NCBI RefSeq assembly: GCF_902859695.1
Contig: NZ_CADIJL010000001.1
Coordinates: forward strand, 463,212 to 527,211
Origin: Achromobacter ruhlandii
Lineage (GTDB): Bacteria; Pseudomonadota; Gammaproteobacteria; Burkholderiales; Burkholderiaceae_B
Reading direction: 5' to 3'
Length of the DNA: 64,000 nt
Below, in pieces: positions 1-8,125 of the stretch (the first letter of the stretch is position 1; every line of letters starts with the position of its first letter). The notes under the pieces were generated by a model. That model was not told the DNA's origin, searched no databases, and worked only from the letters and a program-made list of their open reading frames with translations. Both the position numbers and the translations under genes were made by a program.

Positions 1-2
1 AC

Positions 3-161
3 CTCACGCTGCTGCGCAGCCTGATCCACAAGCATACGCAACGACTGGACCGCTACGCGTGCCGGAGCTGCGGTTTTCAAGCGCGCCGTTTCTACTGGCA
101 ATGTCCTGGCTGCAATGCCTGGGAAACCTACGCGCCGCGTCGTCTGGAAGAACTTGAATGA
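3..161 (+). CDS. lapB: Lipopolysaccharide assembly protein B, C-terminal end (partial)
   Basis: Only the last 52 codons are in the window; the gene enters from the left edge. The fragment carries two Cys-x2-Cys pairs (CRSCGF and CPGCNAW), the rubredoxin-like metal-binding knuckle that ends LapB/YciM. LapB is an inner-membrane-anchored TPR protein that controls LpxC turnover and so LPS synthesis. The stop overlaps the start of the next heptose gene (ATGA at 158-161), so the two are translationally coupled, which fits a shared role in LPS. Identification rests on this short tail and on context. Confidence 0.8.
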   Translation, partial: LTLLRSLIHKHTQRLDRYACRSCGFQARRFYWQCPGCNAWETYAPRRLEELE

Positions 162-1099
162 GCCAATTTCCCGCCGAATCCATTTCGCATAGCCGCGTGC
201 TCGTGGTGGGCGATGTCATGCTGGACCGTTACTGGTTTGGCGAGGTGGAGCGTATTTCCCCCGAGGCGCCGGTGCCGGTGGTGCGCGTCGCGCGCCGCGA
301 GGACCGCCTGGGCGGCGCGGCCAATGTGGCGCGCAACGTCGCCGCGCTGGGCGGTCATGTCACGCTGGTGGGCGTGCTGGGCGAGGACGAGGCTGGCGAC
401 AGCGTGCGCCGCCTGGCCGCCGAGGCCGGCATCCAGGCCGACCTGATCACCGACCTGAGCCTGCACACCACGTTGAAGATGCGCGTGCTGGGCCGCCAGC
501 AGCAGTTGCTGCGCGTCGACTTCGAACAGCATCCGGCGCCGGAAGCGCTCGACAGCATCGATGCCGCCCTGGCGCGTCACCTGGCCAATCACGACATCGT
601 GGTGCTGTCCGACTACGCCAAGGGCGTGCTGACGCGGGTCGAGTCGCTGATCGCGCTGGCCCGCAGCGCCGGCATCCCGGTGCTGGTCGATCCCAAGGGC
701 GATGACTATTCGCGCTATCGCGGCGCCACGCTGGTCACGCCCAACCGTTCCGAAATGCAGCAGGCCGTGGGCCGCTGGAATTCCGAATCCGAACTGACCG
801 ATCGGGCGCAGCGCCTGCGCGCCGATCTGGACCTGGAAGCCTTGCTCGTGACGCGTTCCGAGCAGGGCATGACTTTGTTTACCGACACGGGCCGCGAGCA
901 CATCGACGCGCAGGCGCACGAGGTGTTCGACGTGTCCGGCGCGGGCGATACCGTGCTGGCGACGCTGGCCGTCTCGCGCGCCATCGGCCTGCCGTGGGCG
1001 GATGCCATGGGCTGGGCCAACCGGGCCGGCGGCATCGCCGTGGGCAAGCTGGGCACGTCCGTTGTCACCGCCGCCGAACTGGCAGGAGAACTCTCATGA
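158..1099 (+). CDS. hldA: D-glycero-beta-D-manno-heptose-7-phosphate kinase
   Basis: 313-residue PfkB-family sugar kinase. It phosphorylates heptose-7-phosphate at C1 on the way to ADP-heptose for the LPS inner core. The N-terminal PfkB glycine signature ([16 protein letters not shown]) and the C-terminal anion hole and catalytic motif FDVSGAGDT (residues 257-265, base Asp264) are intact. The protein ends after the kinase domain: the adenylyltransferase half of enterobacterial HldE is absent, so this is the split HldA form and a separate HldC must lie elsewhere. It starts inside the lapB stop and ends inside the hldD start (ATGA at both ends), giving a tight lapB-hldA-hldD unit. Confidence 0.93.
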   Translation: MSQFPAESISHSRVLVVGDVMLDRYWFGEVERISPEAPVPVVRVARREDRLGGAANVARNVAALGGHVTLVGVLGEDEAGDSVRRLAAEAGIQADLITDLSLHTTLKMRVLGRQQQLLRVDFEQHPAPEALDSIDAALARHLANHDIVVLSDYAKGVLTRVESLIALARSAGIPVLVDPKGDDYSRYRGATLVTPNRSEMQQAVGRWNSESELTDRAQRLRADLDLEALLVTRSEQGMTLFTDTGREHIDAQAHEVFDVSGAGDTVLATLAVSRAIGLPWADAMGWANRAGGIAVGKLGTSVVTAAELAGELS

Positions 1100-2085
1100 T
1101 CGTTGTTACCGGAGCCGCGGGCTTCATTGGCAGCAACCTGGTGCGCGGCCTGAACCGCCGCGGGATCGAAGACATCATCGCGGTCGATGACCTGACCGAG
1201 GGCGACAAGTTCGTCAATCTTGTTGACTGCAAGATCGCCGACTACCTGGACAAGGACGACTTTCGCCGCCGCGTCGCCGATGGCAGCCTGCCGGAGATCC
1301 GCGCCGTTTTGCATCAGGGCGCCTGCTCGGACACCACCGAGCGCAATGGCCGCTACATGCTCGACAACAACTACCGCGTCACGCTGGAGCTGTTCGAGTT
1401 CTGTCAGGCGCGCCGCATTCCTTTCCTGTATGCCTCGTCGGCCGCGGTCTACGGCGGCTCCTCGGTCTACGTGGAAGACCCGGCCAATGAAGGTCCGCTG
1501 AATGTCTACGGCTATTCGAAACTGCTGTTCGACCAGGTGCTGCGCAAGCGCATGGACAGCCTGACCGCGCAGGTCGTGGGCCTGCGCTATTTCAACGTTT
1601 ACGGCCCGCACGAGCAGCACAAGGGCCGCATGGCCTCGGTGGCTTTCCACAACATGAACCAGTTCCTGGAACATGGCCACGTGCGCCTGTTCGCCGGCTG
1701 GGACGGCTATGTGGATGGCGGCCAGAGCCGCGACTTCATTTCGGTGGAGGATGTGGTGGCGGTGAATCTGCATTTCCTCGACCATCCCGAACAATCGGGC
1801 ATCTTCAATTGCGGCACGGGCCGCGCCCAGCCGTTCAATGACGTCGCGGCGGCCGTGGTCAATACCCTGCGCGCCGAACGCGGCGAAGCGCAATTGACGC
1901 TGGCACAACTGGTGGAGCTGGACCTGATCCGCTACATCCCGTTCCCCGACGACCTGAAAGGGCGCTACCAGAGCTACACGCAGGCCGACGTCACCCGCCT
2001 GCGCGCGGCCGGCTTCAAGGCGCCCATGCGCGATGTGCAGACCGGCGTGTCCGAGTACGTGCGTTATTGGCGCGCCCGCAAGTAA
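1096..2085 (+). CDS. hldD: ADP-L-glycero-D-manno-heptose 6-epimerase
   Basis: 329-residue short-chain dehydrogenase/epimerase that turns ADP-D-glycero-heptose into ADP-L-glycero-heptose, the donor for LPS inner-core transferases. The N-terminal Rossmann motif GAAGFIGS (residues 6-13) and the catalytic YGYSK (Tyr138, Lys142) are present, and the family-typical stretch [10 protein letters not shown] follows the NADP site. An open frame extends upstream, but ATG 1096 overlaps the hldA stop as ATGA and matches the usual N-terminus MIVVTGAAG, so I use it. A clear terminator follows at 2128-2153, closing the heptose operon. Confidence 0.95.
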   Translation: MIVVTGAAGFIGSNLVRGLNRRGIEDIIAVDDLTEGDKFVNLVDCKIADYLDKDDFRRRVADGSLPEIRAVLHQGACSDTTERNGRYMLDNNYRVTLELFEFCQARRIPFLYASSAAVYGGSSVYVEDPANEGPLNVYGYSKLLFDQVLRKRMDSLTAQVVGLRYFNVYGPHEQHKGRMASVAFHNMNQFLEHGHVRLFAGWDGYVDGGQSRDFISVEDVVAVNLHFLDHPEQSGIFNCGTGRAQPFNDVAAAVVNTLRAERGEAQLTLAQLVELDLIRYIPFPDDLKGRYQSYTQADVTRLRAAGFKAPMRDVQTGVSEYVRYWRARK

Positions 2086-2104
2086 GCCGGCACGTGGCCG
2101 TCCC

Positions 2105-2114
2105 GGGGGGGGGG
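2105..2114. repeat. Homopolymeric G10 tract between hldD and the comEA-like gene
   Basis: Ten consecutive G residues lie about 20 bp after the hldD stop and just before the terminator hairpin. The tract is intergenic, so length changes would not shift a reading frame, and no promoter is seen around it. Confidence 0.9.
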
Positions 2115-2127
2115 CGCCCGGGGTAAG

Positions 2128-2153
2128 AAGCCGCCGCGACAGGCGGCTTTTTT
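2128..2153 (+). terminator. Rho-independent terminator of the hldA-hldD operon
   Basis: AAGCCGCC at 2128-2135 pairs with GGCGGCTT at 2142-2149 across a six-base loop, followed by a run of T to 2153. It lies 43 bp after the hldD stop. Confidence 0.9.
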
Positions 2154-2278
2154 CTTGCCTGCGTGGTTGCCGAGGTGGATCAAACCGTTCACTGCGCGCC
2201 CGCCGGCCTGTTCCGGCGGGCCATGATCCGGAGGTGGCGCCACAGCCGTTGCGCCGCTTTTTTTCCGGAGACCTGTCC

Positions 2279-2797
2279 ATGAATCCCTTCCTCTATTCCC
2301 CCATCGCCCGTCGCCTGCCGGCGTTGCCGTGGCGGCGTTCGTGCGCCGCCGTCACAGGACGCTGCCAGCCCGGCCTGCGCCGGGCGTTGGGCGCCGCCCT
2401 GCTGGCCGCCGGCGTGGCGCACGCGCCGGCGCAGGCGCTCGATCTGAACGACGCCACCGCGCAACAGCTTGAGGCCATTCGCGGCATCGGCCCGCGCACG
2501 GCGCAGATGATCGTCAGCGAGCGCGAACGAGCCGGCCGGTTCGAGTCCTTGCAGGACCTGGCCGAGCGGGTGCGCGGCATCAGCCAGAAGAAGGCCGAGG
2601 CCCTGGGCGCCGCCGGCTTGACGGTGGGCGAGGCCGGTTCCGCGTCCAAGGCCGCGGATGGCGTGACCAAGCCGGCCGGTGCCCGACCCGTCGGCCATCC
2701 GCCCGCGGCCGCGGCGGCGGTCAAGCCGCCCGTGGCCGCGAAGGCGGCGGGGGCGACGCGGGCGGGTGGGCCGGCCGCGGCCCGGCCACGCCCCTGA
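2279..2797 (+). CDS. ComEA-like exported helix-hairpin-helix DNA-binding protein
   Basis: 172 residues from ATG 2279, preceded by GGAG at 2266-2269. After a long basic N-region comes a hydrophobic stretch (LGAALLAAGVAHAPAQA), probably a signal peptide or anchor, then one helix-hairpin-helix domain (LDLNDATAQQLEAIRGIGP, then RFESLQDLAERVRGISQKKA), the ComEA fold that binds DNA in natural transformation. The last third is a low-complexity Ala/Pro/Lys tail. It is probably periplasmic and may take part in DNA uptake, but beta-proteobacteria carry many such short ComEA paralogues, so the role is inferred. It stands alone between the hldD terminator and cysM. Confidence 0.75.
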   Translation: MNPFLYSPIARRLPALPWRRSCAAVTGRCQPGLRRALGAALLAAGVAHAPAQALDLNDATAQQLEAIRGIGPRTAQMIVSERERAGRFESLQDLAERVRGISQKKAEALGAAGLTVGEAGSASKAADGVTKPAGARPVGHPPAAAAAVKPPVAAKAAGATRAGGPAAARPRP

Positions 2798-2891
2798 TCC
2801 GCGCCGGCCCGATCCCGGCGCTGTGTTGAACCCCTGGCGCGAGCGCGGCTTTTGGCGGCGCCCGGCGCCGGGCGGGGTTATGATCGGCGGC

Positions 2892-3803
2892 ATGACTACT
2901 ACCTATCCCACCATCGAGCAGACCGTCGGCAATACACCGCTGGTGCGCCTGCAGCGCATTCCCGGAGCCGCCGGTGCGGCGCGGGGCAACGTCATTCTTG
3001 CCAAGCTGGAAGGCAATAATCCGGCCGGTTCGGTCAAGGACCGTCCCGCGCTGTCCATGATCAAGCATGCCGAGGAGCGCGGCGACATCAAGCCGGGCGA
3101 CACGCTGATCGAGGCGACCAGCGGCAACACCGGCATCGCGCTGGCCATGGCTGCCGCCATGCGCGGCTACCGCATGATCCTGATCATGCCCGACAACCTG
3201 TCGGTGGAACGGCGCGCGGCCATGACGGCCTATGGCGCCGAGCTGATCCTGACGCCGGCCGACAAGGGCGGCATGGAATACGCCCGCGACCTGGCCACCG
3301 AAATGCAGGCCGATGGCCGTGGCGTGGTGCTGGACCAGTTCGCCAACCCGGACAATCCGCGCGCGCACATCGAGACCACCGGCCCCGAGATCTGGAACCA
3401 GACCGAAGGCCGCGTCACGCACTTCGTCAGCGCGATGGGAACCACCGGCACCATCATGGGGGTATCCACGTACCTGAAATCGCGCAACCCCGCGGTGCAG
3501 GTGGTGGGGGCGCAGCCCGCCGAGGGTTCGTCCATCCCCGGCATCCGCAAGTGGCCGGAAGCCTACCTGCCCAAGATCTTCGACCGCAGCCGCGTGGATG
3601 CCTACGAATCGATCGAGCAGGCCGAGGCCGAGGCCATGGCGCGGCGCCTGGCTTCGGAAGAAGGCATCTTCGGCGGCATCTCGTCGGCCGGCGCGCTGGT
3701 CGCGGCCTTGCGCGTGGCCGAGCGCGTCAATGACGCGACCATCGTGTTCATCGTCTGCGATCGCGGCGACCGCTACCTGTCCACGGGCGTCTTCAACGCC
3801 TGA
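2892..3803 (+). CDS. cysM: Cysteine synthase B
   Basis: 303-residue PLP enzyme that makes cysteine (or S-sulfocysteine from thiosulfate) from O-acetylserine. The PLP lysine lies in NNPAGSVKDRP (Lys49) and the substrate/phosphate loop is TSGNTGIALAMAAAMRGY; both are typical of CysM rather than CysK. ATG 2892 gives the standard N-terminus MTTTYPTIEQTVGNTPLVRL; an ATG four codons upstream (2880) is possible. It ends just before a hairpin whose U-run faces the opposite strand. The sulfate assimilation block at 19-26 kb supplies the same pathway from a distance. Confidence 0.92.
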   Translation: MTTTYPTIEQTVGNTPLVRLQRIPGAAGAARGNVILAKLEGNNPAGSVKDRPALSMIKHAEERGDIKPGDTLIEATSGNTGIALAMAAAMRGYRMILIMPDNLSVERRAAMTAYGAELILTPADKGGMEYARDLATEMQADGRGVVLDQFANPDNPRAHIETTGPEIWNQTEGRVTHFVSAMGTTGTIMGVSTYLKSRNPAVQVVGAQPAEGSSIPGIRKWPEAYLPKIFDRSRVDAYESIEQAEAEAMARRLASEEGIFGGISSAGALVAALRVAERVNDATIVFIVCDRGDRYLSTGVFNA

Positions 3804-3833
3804 TGCCGACCGCGGGCGGCTGCCCGTGCCCAG

Positions 3834-3876
3834 AAAAAACGCCCCACGTCCCGGAACCGTCCGGGGCGTGGGGCGT
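3834..3876 (-). terminator. Terminator for the minus-strand Bug receptor gene
   Basis: ACGCCCCACG (3839-3848) pairs with CGTGGGGCGT (3867-3876). A run of A at 3834-3839 becomes the U-tract when read on the minus strand. It lies between convergent cysM and the Bug receptor and may stop both. Confidence 0.8.
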
Positions 3877-3920
3877 TCGCGTCGAAGGCCCGGCCATGTG
3901 GCGCGGGCCGTCGCCAGGCC

Positions 3921-4901
3921 TTACTCGGGCTGGATGTTGGCGTCCTTCATGACCTTGATCCAGCGCGCGCTTTCGGCCAGGTTGAAGGCTTCGGCTTCCT
4001 GGTAGGTCATGGTGCTGGGCAGGGTGCCCTGCGACTTCAGCGCCTCGACGACCTTGGGCGATTGCGACGCCTCGATCATGGCCTTGTTGAGCTTGGCGAT
4101 GATGGGTTCCGGCGTGTCCTTGGGCACCCACATGCCATACCAGGTGACGATGTCGAAACCGGGCAGGCCGTTCTCGGCGATGGTGGGCACGTCCGGCAGT
4201 TCGGCCAGGCGGGTCTTGGTGGTGACGGCGATCGGACGCACCTTGCCGCTCTGGATCAAGGGCAGGGCGGGGGCCAGCGGCGCGTACATCAGGTCGACGT
4301 GGCCGCCGGCGACGTCGGTCAGGGCCGGGCTGCTGCCACGGTAGCCCACGTGCGAGATCGACGCCTTGGTGGTGGTGTTGATCAGCTCGCCGGCCAGGTG
4401 CGGCAACGTGGCCACGCCGGGCGAGGCGAAGCTGAGCGAACCCGGCTGGGCCTTGGCCTGCGCCAGCAGTTCGCCGAAGGTCTTGAACCTGGAGTCCGGC
4501 GGTACCACCGCCACCATCGGCACCGTGCCGAGCACGCCGACCATGCGGAAGTCCTTGATCGGATCGAAGGTCAGGCTCTTGAACTGGGCCGGGTAGATGC
4601 CCTGCACGGACGGGTTCATCAGCACCGTGTAGCCATCGGCCGGCGCGCGCGCCACCTGGGCGGCGCCAATCGTGCCGCTGGCGCCAGGGCGGCTTTCGAT
4701 CACCAGCGGCTGGCCCAGGATCTCGCCCATGCGCACCGCGATCACGCGGCCCACCACGTCGGTCGGGCCACCGGCCGCCCACGGCATGATCACGCGGATC
4801 GGCTTGTCCGGATAGGTGTCCTGCGCCTGCGCGCTGGCGAGCGGCAAGGTCCCGATGGCGATTGCCGAGCATGCCGCGGCGAGCAAAGTGCGCTTGTTCA
4901 T
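3921..4901 (-). CDS. Tripartite tricarboxylate transporter (Bug family) periplasmic receptor
   Basis: 326 residues with a classic signal peptide (MNKRTLLAAACSAIAIGTLPLASAQA). The mature protein begins QDTYPDKPIRVIMPWAAGGPTD, the conserved Bug/TctC start in which the P-x-A-A-G-G-P-T-D loop contacts the carboxylate of the ligand. These are high-affinity receptors for small carboxylates and related compounds. No TctA/TctB membrane subunits lie nearby, as is common for the expanded Bug families of Bordetella relatives. Its ATG overlaps the stop of the IclR regulator (4898-4901), so they form one operon; the ligand is unknown but is probably the substrate or product of the divergent cyclase-family enzyme. 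Confidence 0.9.
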   Translation of the reverse strand: MNKRTLLAAACSAIAIGTLPLASAQAQDTYPDKPIRVIMPWAAGGPTDVVGRVIAVRMGEILGQPLVIESRPGASGTIGAAQVARAPADGYTVLMNPSVQGIYPAQFKSLTFDPIKDFRMVGVLGTVPMVAVVPPDSRFKTFGELLAQAKAQPGSLSFASPGVATLPHLAGELINTTTKASISHVGYRGSSPALTDVAGGHVDLMYAPLAPALPLIQSGKVRPIAVTTKTRLAELPDVPTIAENGLPGFDIVTWYGMWVPKDTPEPIIAKLNKAMIEASQSPKVVEALKSQGTLPSTMTYQEAEAFNLAESARWIKVMKDANIQPE

Positions 4902-5674
4902 CTGCTGTCTTCTCCTACAAAGGTGAGGTTGGCCGAGGGCAGGGCCGCGTACAGCAGCGCCTTGACCTCTTTGAGTTGCTGGCCAGTGGTGGCTTCGTTT
5001 TTCTGCATGCGCCCCAGGGGGCCGGCCACCACGATGGCGAAGGGTTGTTCATAGGCCTTGAAGCCGAGCGAGATGGACATCACGTCCTCGACGTTCTCGC
5101 CAAGCGAGCGTTGCCAACCGCGCTGGATGCCGGCCTGCAGGTCGCGGTCGAAGGCGGCCTGGCTGGTGAGCGTGGTCTCGGTATACGAGGCAAAACCGGG
5201 GTAGGTCTTGAACCATTTCTGGCGCTCGTCCTCGGACAGCACCGACAGCAGGGCCTTGCCCGAACTGGTGGCGTGCACCGCCTTGAAGCCGCCCGGCTGG
5301 TGAGAGAAGCGGATGGTCTGCTTGGATTCGGCAACGATCAGGTAGACCACCTTGTCGTCCGCCAACTTGGCCAGCAGGGCCGTTTCGCCGGTGAGATCGC
5401 GCACCCGCGCCAGTACCGGCTCGATCACCGCGTTCAGTGGATCGCTGCGGCAGATCAGGGTGGCGACGTGGATCAGCTTCTGTGTCGGGTAATAACCGTG
5501 CTTCTTGCCGATCTCGTACAGATAGCCGCGCGCCACCATGGTCTTGAGCAAGCCATGGCAGCTGGACAGCGGGATCTCCATCTGCGCGGCGATTTCGCTG
5601 TACAGCAACGGCTTCTGCGCCTCGGCGAAGAGGTTCAGGACATCCAGGACTCTGGCAGCTGTTTTCACATCCAT
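4898..5674 (-). CDS. IclR-family transcriptional regulator
   Basis: 258 residues. An N-terminal winged helix-turn-helix (residues about 5-60, including LLYSEIAAQMEIPLSSCHGLLKTM) is followed by the C-terminal effector-binding domain with the family signature HATSSGKALLSVLS. It is transcribed divergently from the cyclase-family gene across only 67 bp and overlaps the Bug receptor start, so it is the likely local regulator of both. The 18-bp inverted repeat at 5682-5699 just before its start is the best operator candidate. The effector is not predictable from sequence. Confidence 0.9.
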   Translation of the reverse strand: MDVKTAARVLDVLNLFAEAQKPLLYSEIAAQMEIPLSSCHGLLKTMVARGYLYEIGKKHGYYPTQKLIHVATLICRSDPLNAVIEPVLARVRDLTGETALLAKLADDKVVYLIVAESKQTIRFSHQPGGFKAVHATSSGKALLSVLSEDERQKWFKTYPGFASYTETTLTSQAAFDRDLQAGIQRGWQRSLGENVEDVMSISLGFKAYEQPFAIVVAGPLGRMQKNEATTGQQLKEVKALLYAALPSANLTFVGEDSR

Positions 5675-5681
5675 GATGTTA

Positions 5682-5699
5682 TTATCCTATATGTGATAA
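5682..5699. promoter_or_regulatory. Candidate IclR operator
   Basis: Inverted repeat TTATCctatatgtGATAA in the short divergent spacer between the IclR gene and the cyclase-family gene. Position and symmetry fit autoregulation and control of the divergent gene. This is inference from sequence alone. Confidence 0.45.
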
Positions 5700-5741
5700 A
5701 TTTGTGTCAAATTCTTAATTCCAGCCAAGGAGCCGCGCCGC

Positions 5742-6791
5742 ATGAGATGGAAGAACCGTCCCGAAGGGTCGAACTGGGGAGACTTCGGTCCTGATGACCA
5801 ACGGGGTTGCCTGAATTACATCACTCCCGCGAACGTGATGAAGGGAATCCAGGAGGTCCGCGAGGGGTTGAACTTCTGTCTGTCGCTGCCGCTGGATTAT
5901 CCCGGCGGCAACGGCGTCAATGTGCGCCGCCATCCTCCGAAGCTGCGCCCCACCGAACGCGACGGCGACCAGTACCTGAACTTCCCCCTGGGCCGGCTGC
6001 GTCCGGGCTGTGTCGACGTGCTGAGCGATGACATCGTCGAAATGAGCCTGCAGTACTCGACCCAGTGGGATTCGCTGGCGCACGTGGGCGCGTTGTTCGA
6101 CGCCAACGGCGACGGCCTGCCCGAACGCGTCTATTACAACGGCTACCGACCGAACGAGCACGTTGTCGGCCCGGTCGACTATGACGTCGACAACGGCTTT
6201 GCCAAGACCGACCTGGGCCAGGGCGGCGCCTCGCATGCCAAGAAACTGGACATTACCCAGTTGGCCGAGTCCTGTCTGCAGAGCCGCGGGGTGATGATCG
6301 ACCTGGCGCGGCATTATGGACGCGAGCAGAAGTCCGTGGGCTACGACGACCTGATGCGGATCATCGAGGCCGACCGCATCGAGATCGAGCAGGGCGACAT
6401 CTTGCTGTTCCATACCGAGTTCGGCGATGCGCTGCTGGAAAAGCAGCGCCAGCCGGATCATCACACCTTGCACGAGATCTGCGCCGGGCTGGATGGCAGC
6501 GACGAGAAGCTGCTGCAGTGGATCACCGATTCCAGGGTGGCCGCGATGGCCTCGGACAACCATGCGCTGGAAATCTACCCGACGCAAAAACCCAACGCCT
6601 GCTGCGCGGCGTTGCCGCTGCATCACCATTGCATCTTCAAGCTCGGCCTGCCGATCGGCGAGATGTGGTACCTCGGGGCGCTGGCGCGCTGGCTGACGGC
6701 CCACGGGCGCAGCCGTTTCCTGCTGACCGCGCCGCCGCTGAACCTGCCGGGGGCGGTGGGTTCGCCCGCCACGCCGGTGGCCACGGTCTGA
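5742..6791 (+). CDS. Cyclase-family (COG1878) metal-dependent hydrolase
   Basis: 349 residues. The family includes arylformamidase KynB and isatin hydrolase, with a beta-barrel and a His/Asp metal site. Here the metal-site region reads STQWDSLAHVGALFD, the longer W-D-x-L-x-H variant instead of the H-x-G-x-H-x-D-x-P of true KynB; a separate KynB is at 48.8 kb. A second conserved patch, SDNHALEIYPTQ, and a histidine cluster LHHHC follow near the C-terminus. The start is set by AAGGAG at 5727-5732. The IclR/Bug neighbours suggest catabolism of an imported carboxylate, amide or lactone; the substrate is unknown. Confidence 0.85.
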   Translation: MRWKNRPEGSNWGDFGPDDQRGCLNYITPANVMKGIQEVREGLNFCLSLPLDYPGGNGVNVRRHPPKLRPTERDGDQYLNFPLGRLRPGCVDVLSDDIVEMSLQYSTQWDSLAHVGALFDANGDGLPERVYYNGYRPNEHVVGPVDYDVDNGFAKTDLGQGGASHAKKLDITQLAESCLQSRGVMIDLARHYGREQKSVGYDDLMRIIEADRIEIEQGDILLFHTEFGDALLEKQRQPDHHTLHEICAGLDGSDEKLLQWITDSRVAAMASDNHALEIYPTQKPNACCAALPLHHHCIFKLGLPIGEMWYLGALARWLTAHGRSRFLLTAPPLNLPGAVGSPATPVATV

Positions 6792-6957
6792 GCCTGAGGG
6801 CGACGCAATCGGGCAGGCCTCTGGATCGGGTCTGCGCCGGGCGAGCCGGCGCCGCTCGGAACGGCGCGGCACGCGCCGACCCAGGACGAGCTAACCGGCA
6901 CTGCGCCGACTTCACAGCCCGGGGCCTCCCGGGCCTTGGGCAGTGGCTCCCGGGCGC

Positions 6958-8115
6958 TCAGCGGCCGACGCGCGCCTCGATCTCGGCGGCCAGGTCGGCC
7001 ACCGCGGTGGCATAGAAGTAGCTGCGGTTGTATTTCGTCAGGGCAAAGAAGTTGGGCGTGCCAACGCGGTATTGCGCGGTGCCGCGGGCTTCTTCCACCA
7101 GGTCGACGACGCCCATGGGCTGGCTGCCCCAGCCGTTGGCCGAGGCGCCGGGCTGCAGGCGCGCGCCCGCTGCGGTCAGGGTGCCCCAGGTCTGCTTGGG
7201 TTCCAGGCCGCCGTCCACCAGCGCGGTGGGATCGGCCGGCAACGTCACCGGCGCGAATACCGGCAGTCCGCGCTGCCAGCCGTGCTGCGACAGGAAGCTG
7301 CCGACCGACATGATGGCATCGCGGGTGTTGTTGGTCAGGTCGATATGACCGCTGTCATCGCCGTCCACCGCGTAGTGCTTGATGCTGGTGGGCATGAATT
7401 GCGGCATGCCGATGGCCCCGGCGTATGAGCCGCGGGTTTCCATGTCCAGCTTGCCTTTCATCACCAGCGTGAGGAAGTCGGCCAGTTGGCCGCGGAACAT
7501 GGTGGCGCGCTCGGGCTTGGCCGGGTCCGGATAATCGAAGGCCAGCGTGGTCAGCGCGTCCAGCACGCGGAAATTGCCCATGTTGCGGCCATAGAGCGTT
7601 TCAACGCCGATGATCGAGGCGATGATGGGGGCCGGCACGCCGAAGCGCTGCGCGGCCTGGTTGAGCTGGTCGCGGTGCTCGTTGTAGAACTCCACGCCCC
7701 AGCCGATGCGCTTGGGCTCGACGAAGCGCGAACGGTAGGTCAGCCAGCTGCGCCAGATCTTCTTGCCGGGCGGCGACGGGGCGATCAGCCGCGCCACGGT
7801 GGCGTTGTAGCGGGCGCCCTCGAGCGCCGCGACCATGGGTTTGAGCGGCAGGTCGCGCTCGGCGGCCAGGCTTTCGACGAAGGCGCGCACCTCCGGCCGC
7901 AGGGCGCCGCTAGGCGTCAGGGCGGCCGGGCCGTCGTCCGCGGGCTCGGCACCGAGTGTCGGCGTACTGGGTCCGATGCGGATGGGCGTGGTGCCGGTTG
8001 TGGCGGCCGGCGGTTGGCCGGCGGGCGGATTGGGGGAGGTGGGAGCGGTGGTGGCACAGCCGGCCAGGAGGGCCGACAAGGTGCCGAGTTGCAGTAATCG
8101 CCGACAGGTGAACAT
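6958..8115 (-). CDS. mltB: Membrane-bound lytic murein transglycosylase B
   Basis: 385-residue lipoprotein. The start at 8115 gives a lipoprotein signal ending in the lipobox LLAGC and has a good ribosome site (AAGGA) upstream on the minus strand; the open frame continues 33 codons further up without one. The SLT_2 catalytic domain contains the acid residue in IIGVETLYGRNMG and the later motif AGAIGMPQFMPTS, which define the family. It cleaves the beta-1,4 MurNAc-GlcNAc bond of peptidoglycan from the inner face of the outer membrane. Its start codon is 10 bp from that of the divergent deacetylase-family gene. Confidence 0.92.
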   Translation of the reverse strand: MFTCRRLLQLGTLSALLAGCATTAPTSPNPPAGQPPAATTGTTPIRIGPSTPTLGAEPADDGPAALTPSGALRPEVRAFVESLAAERDLPLKPMVAALEGARYNATVARLIAPSPPGKKIWRSWLTYRSRFVEPKRIGWGVEFYNEHRDQLNQAAQRFGVPAPIIASIIGVETLYGRNMGNFRVLDALTTLAFDYPDPAKPERATMFRGQLADFLTLVMKGKLDMETRGSYAGAIGMPQFMPTSIKHYAVDGDDSGHIDLTNNTRDAIMSVGSFLSQHGWQRGLPVFAPVTLPADPTALVDGGLEPKQTWGTLTAAGARLQPGASANGWGSQPMGVVDLVEEARGTAQYRVGTPNFFALTKYNRSYFYATAVADLAAEIEARVGR

Positions 8116-8125
8116 AATCTTCCTT

